From Pratylenchus scribneri (taxonomy: Eukaryota > Nematoda > Chromadorea > Rhabditida > Pratylenchidae), in assembly GCA_030063045.1 (NCBI GenBank), contig JAQSEB010000001.1, positions 3,286,001 through 3,350,000 on the forward strand: DNA of 64,000 nt, read 5' to 3'. The notes under the pieces were generated by a model, which was not told the origin of the DNA, did not search any database, and saw only the letters and a program-made list of their open reading frames with translations. A program made the translations under genes and the position numbers. Of the stretch, positions 46,605 to 57,923 are shown piece after piece (the stretch's first letter is position 1; each line of letters opens with the position of its first letter).

Positions 46605-47115
46605 AAAGAAAGATGGAACATTTTTGATTATTTTTCTATATATTTTTAAAATTTAAATTGATGAGAATTTCCCTTTTCCTTCCTTTTTCAATTTATACCC
46701 CAAAGCAAAATTGTTGCCAAGAAAATGAGCTTAAATTAAATTTACAATTTATTTAGTTCAATTTAAATAAATATCCCATTATTATTTTTTTAAATTAGAA
46801 TTTCCAAATGCCCTATAAATAATTTAAAAAAAGAATTCATTTAATTTAAATAAATGTCTCATTTTTTAAATTATTATTCTTTAGGAAATTTCCATTGGTC
46901 TACTGCTGTTGGGAATGTCCTATTATAAATTGTTTTGAACGACATCAAAAAAGAGAATGGCAAATTTAAATGCAAAATTTATTCAATTAATGAATTTGGG
47001 GGAGGGGGGAGGGATAAAAATGGAATGGGAGATGATAAAGGGCACAATGGGATTAGTCATTTAAATTTGGAATAGATTGGCTTGAATGAATGCATCAGAA
47101 TCCTCCTTCTCCTCT
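46605..47115. other. Intergenic between convergent genes
   Basis: AT-rich 3' region shared by the glutamate transporter (+) and the proline-rich secreted protein (-). Nothing further is seen. Confidence 0.5.
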
Positions 47116-50100
47116 TCATGCTCCATCTTTGATCTTCTTCATCAACAAATCATATTCCTTTGGCTAAAAATTGGATAAATTTATTCGAGAATTGTTATTC
47201 CATTTTTTACTTACGAATTTAAGTTTGAACATTGATCTTTCACATTGCATCTCCGAAGTAGAATCGGGATCGGGCATCAATGCGAATTTCATCACAAATT
47301 TGTTGGAAAAACCGATGACCTGAAAATGAGAATGGAAAATTTAATAAAATGGAATTTTAATAAAAATTACCCGGCCAAAATCCTGAACACGTTCGTTTTG
47401 GACAGAACAATTTTGAGGCAAAGTAATGATTGGGATGTACTCATTTTCTTGCCACACTTTGACCAAATCTTTATCATCAATTTCAATGCCATAATTCTGT
47501 CCCGATTCCACCGGTTCAATACTCAAATTTGCCATGCGATTATCTGGGCAAAAAAAAATAAATGAATTCATTAAAAGTAGAGATCGGACTGAAACCAGGT
47601 CCCGACCGTGATGAGACCTCGTTCCGATATTGGATTGAGAATCTCGGACCGAGGCCTCAATCGGGTACCCTGTCCGATCTCTTAACACTTAACAGTGCCA
47701 TTTTAGTCATTTAATTTATTAATCAATTATTCATTTATACTTTTTTAGAAGTTAGAATAAAATTAAGGAAGTATATATGATTTATATCAAATACATATAT
47801 AAATTTACATGCGGGTAAGACCACATTAATGACATTATCTTGGCGGATGAAACGAAGTTGACATAATTGAGCATTGTTGTTGAAAATGAAATCGAACCTT
47901 CAATTGGGGTCAAAATAAATTATTTTTAGGCCAAATTGTTTGGAAATTCCACTCTAATTCATCTGATATAAGTACCCAATTTTTTTTGCCTAATGCTATG
48001 TTTCAATATAATTTTACAACAACTTTTTCCTAATTAGTTGGAAAAGTTATTATAGCCAAAAAATATGACAAAAATTCATATTGGAAATTAACAAAAGTTT
48101 CTAATAAGTTTCTCATTTTTGATCAGAAAATGAAATGGGGAAATTCAATTTTACTGTATGAGAAGGAATTATGTGCCCTCCGGATAAATTTAAAAATGAA
48201 ACAACGTACGCATGGAATTTGCCTTGGCAAGCATCTTCACCCATTGTCAACATTTCAACATTGAAATTGACTTTTTGAGGATTGGGAACGGCAAATGTCA
48301 ATTCCAACAATTTATTTTCGGGAGGCGCCACGAATTCGACAACACTGTACAATGAAAAGGGGATGAATGGGATTAATGATTTTAATTGTCAAATGTTGGC
48401 TTTATTTATCCATCTTTAACAATTCTTACATCCTTCCATCCTGCGGATCCATTTTCACTCGTTCCGATGGCATTTTGTCCGCCTTCTCCCAAACATTTTC
48501 GCCAATTTCGCAGTCAACAACTTTCGTCTGATCGTTTTCAAGCTCCGTTTTGCAATTTTCGATGGGCACAATCTCCGATGACATATAGCTGACCTAAATT
48601 AAAATGAAAATATTTAATTAAATAAAATGGTTTTTATAATATTTTCACCTGCGGATAACATTGGTCTTCCTTCCTTCCTTTGATAAATGTTTTGATGTAG
48701 AGTGGGCCATCTTCAAATTGCAGCATCATGTCCATTCCAAGAAGCCAAGGTCCTTTGTAGCAATCGGAATTCAGTGCCACTCCATTGGACAATCCCTCCA
48801 GCTTCGGCTTTTTCATTTTCTTTTCTCCTTCATTCGTCTTTTGCTGCCCATTTTCCTTTTTATTTTCCATCTCGTTCATTTGCGATTGAATTGGAACGGT
48901 TTTGCCATCGGTCGTTCTAAATCAGAGAATGATCATTGATCAATCTATTTTACGGTCATTAATTTAAATTCACCAAATATAAATGTAACGGTTATAGAGA
49001 ATCCCGGGATTTAAAAGGCTGCTGGGATGGTAAATTTCGGGAATCACGGCTTCTAGACAAGGTACAGTCTTGAGAGCGGGCTCATTCGACCGGCATGGTC
49101 GATTTACTTTATGAAATTTCAATTTTAGATCGGAAAGAGGGTTAGAGTTTTAGGGTTATGGGCAGTGCGCCGGAGACGGGTTAGGAATCGAATATTACTA
49201 AAACAAGCACAGAACAGTCTGAAATTCAAATTTCATATTGTATATCGACCATTCCGGGTTGAATCAGCCTTTTATCGAGTATTTATGCGGTTCGGGAAAA
49301 GGGATTCCCAAAATTTACCATTCCAAAATTTACCAATTCCCCAAATTTGGGGGATTATTTTGAAATCTTCCCAAAAGGTTGGGGAATTATTGGGAAATGA
49401 GAAATTAAAAGAATATATACGGAATATTAAATGGATATAAATAACTGACCGGATTGCATATGTTTGACTCAAAAATGGTTGTTCATCCAAAAGCACCAGC
49501 CCCAAACAACTTTCGCCACCAACATTATATTCGAAGCTGGAAATGGATGAATTAATAATAAAAAAATAAATGTATTTTTTATTTACATCTTATCCGAGTA
49601 TGAAGTCCGCACAAGGAATTTCCCATCCCCGGCGAATTTCACTGCGAATCCATGCATTTTTTGGTCTTTTTCAAATTTCTCCAATTGTTTTTGGTCCACC
49701 TTTGGAAGTATTCAATGAATTGTATTATAAAATTTAATAAATATATTTACCATATTGCTGATCTTTTCCGGTGATGTGGGTGCATTGCAAAAATTGTTCA
49801 AATCATTATTCGAATTTGGCACTTCAAAAATTTGGTCAACCAATCCATTTTGCGGATCCAATTTGCTTTGGAAGCAGATGAAAATTCTGAAAAAAATGGA
49901 AAATGAGCAAAAATAAATTGGAATTTCCAATGTTTAATTGTAAAATTTGGCCATAAAATTATGGCCAAATAAAATTTTTTGATTTGCACATTTTTTAACC
50001 ATGATTAAAACATACTCTTCCAGGTTGGCATTGGCACATACTTGGTTGCCTTTTCCCTTTGGAGGGCAAAAAATGAAATTTAAGCCATTTTTTCGTCCGC

Positions 50101-50966
50101 ATTCCCCATCGTCTGTTGCCGCCTTAAATTAAAAAGCATTCAAAATTAATTAAATTTAATATTTTTTGCACCTTTTTGAACCAAATTTGTTCCAACCAAC
50201 TTTTCATATTCCCATCGCCAACCGGAAGTGGACAATGCTGATGGCAATATTCTTTTCCATCGCCCACTTTATTCCCTTTGCCATCATCGCTCTCATTTTT
50301 ATAGCAACTTTCGTAGCATTGGCCAGGCTTCATCGTATCAAAATTTGCCGGAAACAATGGTTCTTTATGTTCGGGGTTCGGCTCAGGAAGGTTGGGTGGT
50401 TGACCTCCGGGCACGATCGGCGAAATGTGAGGCAAATTCCCTTTGGCAGGCTGATTCTTCGGCGGATCTTCCCTTTTTGCCGGTTGTTGTTGTTGGTCTT
50501 TGGGAGGGGGCTTGGGCACGAAACGTTCTCGGGGCTGACCATCTTGCGGTTCGTCCTTTGACGGCGGCAGACCGGGAATAGCATTCAATTCTGCTTCAAT
50601 GTCCTCTTGGGCCTGCGATTTGCCTTCCGATTTCTTCGGCGGATTCTCTTGGACAGGCGGAATCTTCGGCGGAGTTTCAGGAAGGACAGCAGGTGGCTTC
50701 TGGTCATTGTCGCCCAAATGATGCAGCCAATCGAATGGATTCCCTAAATCGGGCCCATTGTCCGGCGAAGGAATATTTGGATCATTCTCAGGACGGGGCG
50801 GGGTCTTTTTCGGTGGATCAAGGGGATTATTCTCCAACTCTTTGCGAATATCATCTGGGCCATCAATTTTGGGATTTCCATCAGGCGGATCTGATGCCGC
50901 AATCCCAAAAAGGATTAAGACAAGAAAAATGGAAAACATTGGGTGGAGAGGTCGCTTTTTAGCCAT
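47116..50966 (-). CDS. Secreted protein with proline-rich N-terminal half, unknown family
   Basis: I do not recognise this family. Twelve exons close in frame to 739 residues: 50966-50172, 50122-50016, 49886-49751, 49699-49587, 49536-49450, 48916-48649, 48593-48430, 48344-48210, 47897-47809, 47543-47371, 47319-47215, 47163-47116. A signal peptide (MFSIFLVLILFGIAASD) is followed by about 170 residues rich in Pro, Asp, Glu and Lys. A Cys cluster comes next (GQCYESCYKNES, EYCHQHCPLP), then about 480 residues of mixed sequence with spaced cysteines, such as ECGRKNGLNFICPP, ESCLGLVLLD, NSDCYKGPWLLGMD and GEDACQGKFH. No transmembrane segment is seen after the signal, so it is probably secreted or matrix-associated. 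An insert of charged low-complexity residues (KKENGQQKTNEGEKKMKK) lies in exon 6. The model rests on splice phase and codon pattern, not homology. Confidence 0.72.
47579..47682. repeat. 104-bp fold-back sequence in an intron
   Basis: AGAGATCGGAC (47579-47589) is matched by its exact complement GTCCGATCTCT (47672-47682). Further complementary pieces inside (CTCGGACCGAGG) make a strong hairpin. It lies in intron 47808-47544 and may be a tiny MITE. Confidence 0.6.
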
Positions 50967-51874
50967 TGGAAAATTGGGGAAAAACTAAATAATTTATTAT
51001 TTTTTAATTGGATGATGATGGAAATTGGGGATGAAAATTGAAATGAAAATGAATGAATGAATGAATGAATGAATGTGGCTGGCTTTTGGTGATTACTCTT
51101 TTTTAATTACAAACATCCCTCCTTTCCCTTCCCCTTCTCCAATTTGACCAATCCAAATGTCGAATCACTGTGAAAATTTATAAAATAAAAATTAAAATGA
51201 TGAATTCGTTCAAAATGGATATGGAATTGGAATGGATGGGAATTAAAAATGAAAAAGTGAATTAAAAATGAATGAATCAGCTGCAAAAAAATGTACAAAA
51301 TGGGGCAGCAGAAAATAATGAACAAAATTGGCTGGGAATTTACTTTACAAAATTTCGCACAAATTAATTTTAAATTAGTATATTCCATCCAAATTGAACG
51401 AAAATGGCAATTAAGAAATCATTGATCAAATTAATTACAATTAATGATGAATGAAAGGCAATTCAAAATACTTCATAATTTTTGGTAGGATAGAATTCAG
51501 GACAATTTTTGGCCATTTTGTTGAATTTTATGGAATTTATAGAAATTGAATTAAACAAAAAAAGTTAACAATGGAATAAAACTATATTATAAATTGTCAT
51601 TAAATTTGGGAATTTTAAATGAAATTTACAATAAATTTATTTCCAATTTCATTATAATAAATTTAATAATACTGCTTTAATTGTGCTTATAAATTTTGTA
51701 TTAAAATGTTCTCCAAAATTGAAAGGAATTCATTGGTTTAAAAATTCATAAATCCATGAAATATCGAGGAATGAGAAAAAAGACACTTTGGCTTGATTAA
51801 ATTTTGAGGGTATTATCAAAATGGACATTTAATTAATCGTTCATTTTGTCCATCAGTATTCATTCCATTTGACT
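50967..51874. other. Intergenic, no supported gene
   Basis: AT-rich, with a short run of seven ATGA units at 51048-51075. No gene is supported. Confidence 0.5.
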
Positions 51875-54800
51875 TCAAATGTACCAAATGATGACAACAA
51901 TTGCAATGGCCGCGGCGGCAACCAACAAAAACAATGGCACCAATAAAAATGCCATATATCGTTGAAGGTGGGTATTCGGCGGTCGACCACTTTCGGGCAA
52001 TGTTTTTCGCCGGTTTTTGCCATCCTCTTCATTTTTAGCCTTTCGAAAACAATTCCAAATACTTCGACGGCTTTTCTTCCCTTTCTGAAAAAAAAATATA
52101 ATAATAAATTTGAAAATTATTTTTTTGACGATAAAAATTTTCTGATGAGAGGTTCATAAAATCATGTAAAAGTTCATTTGCCTATAGAATTTAAAAATTT
52201 CATGATCAATTTAAATATCGTTGGGGATTGTCATTGCTAACAATGCATAAGAGCCTTTTCTCTTTGTCCTACTGTACCCACAGTTTTTGCCTTAATCTTC
52301 CTGTCATTTCTGTCAATCAAATATTGCCCCAATCTGCCTTTTTAAACCCACTCTTTTTTTCCTCTCCTACAAGTCTTTTTCCCTTCATTTTATTGTCACA
52401 TTTTCATGCACAATTAACAAAGAATAATCTAATCCCTCTATCCCATTCGTTGGGCCGGGGGCTTAGGCCTCCGACCCCTGCTGAACCACTTTAGCCATAG
52501 ATTATTAAGACTAATAGGAATCTAATTTAAGACTGTAAAAGGAAGATGACTATTTAGTTCTCAGTTTCACATTCATTTTTAAAAATATTTATTCCGTTTT
52601 TATGAATGCACCTTGCCATCCGTTGAATTATCCGTCTCAATTGCCATCATTTGTTGTTTTTGTTGTGAAGGGGATCCAAGCAATGCTTCTTTGTCATAAT
52701 CGCCTCCTCCTGTTGCCCATTTGTTGATGTTTTGATCATCGGAATGCCATCCAAAATCCTATAAAATAATTCATAAATTTAATGACATTTTTTGCAACAC
52801 ATTTGTCAATCCAATAATACCTAAGGGCCTTTTCTATTTGTCTTACTGTACCCCCACTTTTCATTTTTATTACTATCCTGTCATCCAATCAATGAAATAT
52901 TGCTCCAATCTACCTTTTAAACCAACTCTCTTTTCTTTTACCCGTCAAATTTTTAGCTTTTTTCCCGCACAATTAATAAAGAATAATTTAAAGTCCTTAT
53001 TCCTATCTAATTCATTGGACCACTGGCACTGGGGGCATAAGCCTCCGGTGAAGGCCTGGGGCGAGAGCCAAGGCCCAGCTTTCGCCCTAAACAACTTTAG
53101 TCTTATTGTTAGATTAGGCTACAGGGTGGGGCAAAAGTTCTGCAAGTTTTTTTCGAATGATTATTTTAGGTCTTAAATTTAAAATTTATCAAATTTTCTT
53201 TTCAAATTCGAATTCTTCAATCTCTTTTACCCTTATATCAATTATAATTGGACTATTAACAATTCCCTAAATTATTTTATAATTTTTTAAAAAAAGGTCC
53301 ATTCATTTTGAACCTGAAAATCCACTTTTTGACGAAAAATACTTTAAGGCATAACTCGAGAATGGGAACATGAAAATTTATAAAATTTTCGGGATTAATA
53401 AATCCATATCTTGGCTTCATAAATTGCTAAAAATTTTGCATCCCACCATGAAAATAAAAAAGTGGCATTGAAAAATGTTGAAAAAATCGTGCGACCATGG
53501 GAAAACCCAAAAATCGGCCTATAAATGCCCCTCAAAAATAGTTTTAAAATGGGGTGGCTGTTCTCAAAATTTGCCTTTTTAATAAAAATAGATAGAAAAG
53601 TAATATTTAGGCGGAAAGAACACAAATGGTCAAGGAAATTCAGAATTTGAAAATTTTGGATTTTCAAGTCATCGATTTTTGCATTTTCGTATCAAAAAGT
53701 TCGTCTAGGCTAATTTGTTTAATTTTTAATATTTTTATTTCTCTTTTTTATATTAATTGGCCCTGTGTTTAAGCTATTAGAAAATATAGTTAAAAGTTTT
53801 TAATTTGAAATTAAAAGTAGGATAAAAATTAAAAACCCCTAAAAAAATGTGCGACCATTTCTGCCTTGAGGAGGACATGTATTCAAGTCCGCCTCTCGAA
53901 TGAAAGGCTTAAAATTCGCAATTCTTTTAATAATTCCAACAAAGAGCATAATGATTTATTATTATACCAAAAATGAAAAAATTGTATTTATCCATTAAAA
54001 TTTTATTTGAAAAAAACAGACTTGCAGAACTTTTGCCCCACCCTGTAGATTAGGATAGGACTAATAAAATTAAATGACTAGAAAGGATTAAAATTAAAAT
54101 CATATAATTCTTTTCAATTTATAATTTAACTGCCATATATTCTCGAATTTATTACCTCATTTTTGTGCAATGGCCTTAATAATTGTTTTAACATTTGATT
54201 TGTCACTGTTGGAGGTGAATTTGATGAATTCGTCCCTCCAATTCCATTCATTGATTTTTGCCAATTTTCATTTAAAATTCTTCCCTTTTCCCCATTTTCA
54301 TTTGTTTTTGGCACAATTTGATTTTGCCGAATGTCCGGAATTGGTCTATTTTGGCCAATGCCCAATTCTGTTCCCATTCGTTTTTGTTGTTCCAATAATT
54401 CTTGTTGTTGTTGTTTTAGGAGGGCCGCCCTTTTTGCCCCTCCGGACCATTGCCGTCGACGGGGCGGATCCGAAACACTTCGCAATTGAAAAGGCTGTAA
54501 AGGAATTAAATTAAGATATTTTATTAGGTCAATCGAAAATCGTTTTAAAAATATTTTTCTGTTGACCTTTCTTGATGTGGAATTCCTTTCGAATGCGCCT
54601 CGCCTCATTGTTTTTGGCTCATTTTCAACATTGATTTGCCTTTCTCTGCCAAATTCACCCACATTCACTTTTGTTCCTTCCATTTTTAATTTATTATTTT
54701 CCATTGCCGAAAATTTGGTCCCATTTTGGGCCAATTGGCCAATTCCATTTCCCCCATTTCCATTGGAAAATGTTTTGGGTGGTGGCACCGCCCTTCGAAG

Positions 54801-55990
54801 ATGGCAAGCCCCGGCACTGTGCCTCCTTCTCAATGGACTTATTGTTATTTTCTCCTCATTTTCATTCGATTTTAATCCTCGCAATTCAATGTCCAATCCA
54901 ATGGCCGACAAATTGGTTTCACTGCGCAAACGAACTTCCCGGGAATAGTATAGGCGATATTCGTGCCGAATTGGGTCAAAATAATAATATCTGTGGAAAT
55001 TAATTTATCATTTAATTTAAGGATAGTATTTAATTTGCCGAAAAAAATATTAAAAATGTTTAAAAAATTCTCAAAATGGAAAATGCCGAAAAGGTTATAA
55101 TGGTTCTGTGGTTGTCCTAGACCTATAAAACTTATAAAACTTATACTCACAATCTGTAAGTCTCGTCAGAACGCATCGAATGATATTTAATTTGCCGAGT
55201 TTTGGCCAAAAATTAAAGTTGTTATATTGTTTGAACCGTTTTCATTTTCGGTTTAAAACTACTTTAACACTGATTAAATATATATAATTTTCGGCATTTT
55301 CATTATTCTTTTGGGAATTTTCAGTAATTTTTTTTTCGCTGTTTTCTTATACTTCCTTAAATTCAATTCTCCAATTTACATACTTTCTGCTTTCTTCCAT
55401 TCGATCATTATTATTATTATTTGTGCCTTTATTCGGCTCATTCAGCCATTCTCTACTCAATTTCGATTCGGCCATCAATTGTTCTTGGCTTGTTCCTTTT
55501 GTGCCTCGCAAAATCTCCGTCTCCTTTACAATTCGTTCAAAATCACGTTCACAAACAATTTTCTCCCGAATTGGCAAACTTATTGATATTTGACCATTTT
55601 TGGGCCTAGGAAATTTCTTTGGTGGCCGAGGAGGTTGTTGGGATTCTACTAAATTTGAGGGGATTATTGTTGGAGAATTAATAAATGTGAAGGGAATAAG
55701 AAATATGAATATTTTATAATATTATTTTAAATTTATTTTTTTTTTGTTATTTTCTATACCGTACCGGATGTGCTTGGTTGACTAAATTGTGCCGAAATTT
55801 GTGTTGATTTTTGCCTTTGGGCATTTGCGTCAAGTGGAGGACTTTGAATGGATTCAGATGCGGTGCCAATTGCCGAATCGGCTGGCGAATTTGGCTGACT
55901 GGATTGGCCCATTGATTGAAGAAAATTGGGCGAATTATTTGGAAATGATGGAGATTGAATGGATTTGGCCATTGGGGAAAATAAGGACAT
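51875..55990 (-). CDS. Predicted tail-anchored membrane protein, unknown family
   Basis: No family recognised. Six exons close in frame to 536 residues: 55990-55765, 55648-55384, 54990-54567, 54494-54156, 52758-52612, 52084-51875. The N-terminus is Ser/Pro/Gln-rich with QQPPRPPKKFPRPK, a possible SH3-binding stretch. A more ordered part follows: ISISLPIREKIVCERDFERI and YYYFDPIRHEYRLYYSREV. Next come basic, Ser- and Gln-rich segments (LRSVSDPPRRRQWSGG). The C-terminus is one hydrophobic helix (FLLVPLFLLVAAAAIAIVVI) ending IWYI with almost nothing after it. There is no signal peptide, so the topology should be cytosolic with a C-terminal anchor. Introns 4 and 5 carry interspersed repeats F and E, and F is itself interrupted by a transposon. 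It does not end in the Pro-rich motif of KASH proteins. Confidence 0.68.
52232..52517 (+). repeat. Interspersed ~320-bp repeat, copy E (tail-anchored gene, intron 5)
   Basis: Forward copy with TTTGTCCTACTGTACCC, AATATTGCCCCAATCTGCC and TGAACCACTTTAG. The GC-rich stem is shortened compared with the other copies. Confidence 0.88.
52806..54065 (+). repeat. Interspersed ~320-bp repeat, copy F, split by a transposon
   Basis: The left part (52806-53121) runs from CCAATAATACCTAAGGGCC through GGGGCGAGAGCC to GTTAGATTAGGCTA. The right part (54046-54065) continues TAGATTAGGATAGGACTAAT. The 924-bp interruption is a separate transposon. It lies inside intron 54155-52613. Confidence 0.88.
53122..54045. 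mobile_element. Tc1/mariner-like non-autonomous transposon with TA duplication
   Basis: It starts CAGGGTGGGGCAAAAGTTC and continues TGCAAG. The right end is the exact complement, a perfect 25-bp terminal inverted repeat. TA flanks both sides (53120-53121 and 54046-54047). The TA target and CAGxGxGGxCAAAAGT-type ends fit the Tc1/mariner superfamily. No transposase frame is seen inside. Perfect ends suggest recent insertion, and it is nested in an older repeat, which orders the two events. Confidence 0.85.
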
Positions 55991-57923
55991 TGTTTAGTAG
56001 TGGAATTGAGCTTAAAAATGAGGCGAAATAAAATAAAAAAATGAATCCCAAAAATGGCCAATTTTTTTCACAAATATTTTTGGAATTTTAAGCCCATTTC
56101 ATTTCCCTTTCTTTGCCTTCAAAATGGTTGAGAATGTTGCTTTTATCGCCCCATCCCCTCATCAACATTTGGCCATATCAATTTTCCCCAAATGAATTGA
56201 ATGAGGGGAAATGAGAAAACCCAAAAATGGGTAAAGCCGATTTTTGCGTGAGAAAAAAGGAAGGAATTTAGGAATGTAAAATTCAAAATAATTAAATGAA
56301 TATTTGATTTTAATATTTAAAATAATTGAATTTTTAGGATTTATGGACAAAAGTAAAAGAGGAAAAAGGAAGGAAAATTAGGAAAAAAACTATAATTATT
56401 CAATATTTATCACCTCCTCTTGGCCCATTTCTCGACCCCACTTTTCCCCGGTTTGGCCCAAGGATCGATAAATGACAATCGGAGAGGGAGACCCTCAACC
56501 TCAACCGATTTTGCTGCTCCTTTCAAAGCAGCCGAATAGTTGGAAAAGGGGGAAAGACGGTGCAAAATTTTGGCCCGATGGATTGCAAAAATGACGAGGC
56601 CAAATATTTTATATGGGAATGGGGGAGAAAGCCATAAATGGGAATGGAAGGATCGACGCCCAAATTTGGACACAGGAAAGGAAGCCGAAATGGATGGAGG
56701 GGAAACCAAAAAAAGGGAACTAGATTGCCCAAAAATGGAAGGAAAAAAGGTTTATCGCCAATGGGGGAAGCCAATACCTACAAAATGCATTTTTGGATGG
56801 AATTTTAATGAAATGAATGGACAATTGAAAGTGGTTTAATTTAAAATAGATAATGAAGGGCAGACGCAGAAGACCATGATGACAGAAATGAATACAAATA
56901 TAAACCATAGATGCATTATATTCGACCAATTTTAAAATATCAAAATATAAAAGAAGGAGAATTGCTTTTTCCTTTTCTGATATTTTGATCGAATCCAAAA
57001 TTAAGTACAACATTTGCACGATTGACATATTTAAAATTTGTGGCCACAAATTTAAACAAATTCGTAAATTAAATTAACTTTTTGGAAAATTCATCAGTAT
57101 TTATGATGGAATTGAAAAAATGTTGGAATTGGGAGACATGCAGGGATGTACTCGCCCATTTTGTAGGTTGAAAAAAATTGGGTGAAGTCGTTAATGGCTT
57201 TTGCTACTTGTTAGTCCCATTCTCGCCAATTTACATTCTCAACCCCCATTCAATGTTCGTCGGGAAGGAAGGAAAATGGCCGCCACGGGGGATGTTCCCC
57301 TCAATGAAAATCCGCGCATTTGCGAAAATTGAGGCCAGCCAATTTTGTGAAAAAAAAGGAGGCGGGATTGAAGGATCGATTGGGGACGGTGAAAAATGCG
57401 CGAATTGTTCGCTACCAAAAATGGGTGCGCAAATGAGGGAATTGGTGGGAATACTCAAGAGGCATTCAAAGAGGGCGACGACAAATATGGAGAAAATGAG
57501 GGAATTGAGGGGATTTGTTGCTCATTCAAAGAGGAAGAAGGATATTTACATTCACAGACGAATATTATTAATATGCATAAATTTGGTGGGTGGAGGGGAA
57601 AGTTTTTTCTTTGGGAAAATTGCTTTTTTAAAGGAAAAACATTGTTGCGTGAAGTGTTTTCCTTTTTTGGTACTAGAATTGGTAGGAAAATAATAATCCA
57701 AATGATTTGGGTAAACCATACCAAAAAATATTTTTTATTTTATTTGAAGAAATTAATATGGAAAATTAGCAATTTTTGGTCCTTCAATTAATTTTTCTCA
57801 TTGGAGACATATTATTTATATTATCCGCATTCTGCAGTAAATAAAAATTTGGAGTGATTTAATGAAGTGGTGAAAATTTTTAGGAAAAATTGATGTTTTG
57901 TACATCTCGGAATTAAAAAGGCG
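55991..57923. other. Intergenic, no supported gene
   Basis: It contains several overlapping open frames (for example minus 56709-56410 and plus 57178-57693) without recognisable motifs or matching splice partners. I leave them uncalled. Confidence 0.4.

Noticed and set aside
51875..52084. KASH-domain (nuclear envelope) protein
   Set aside because: The C-terminal helix is followed directly by the stop and lacks the Pro-rich luminal end that KASH peptides need.
56410..57791. Open frames at 56709-56410 (-), 57178-57693 (+) and 57396-57791 (+)
   Set aside because: No recognisable domain, no phase-matching exons nearby, and overlapping frames on both strands in the same skewed sequence.
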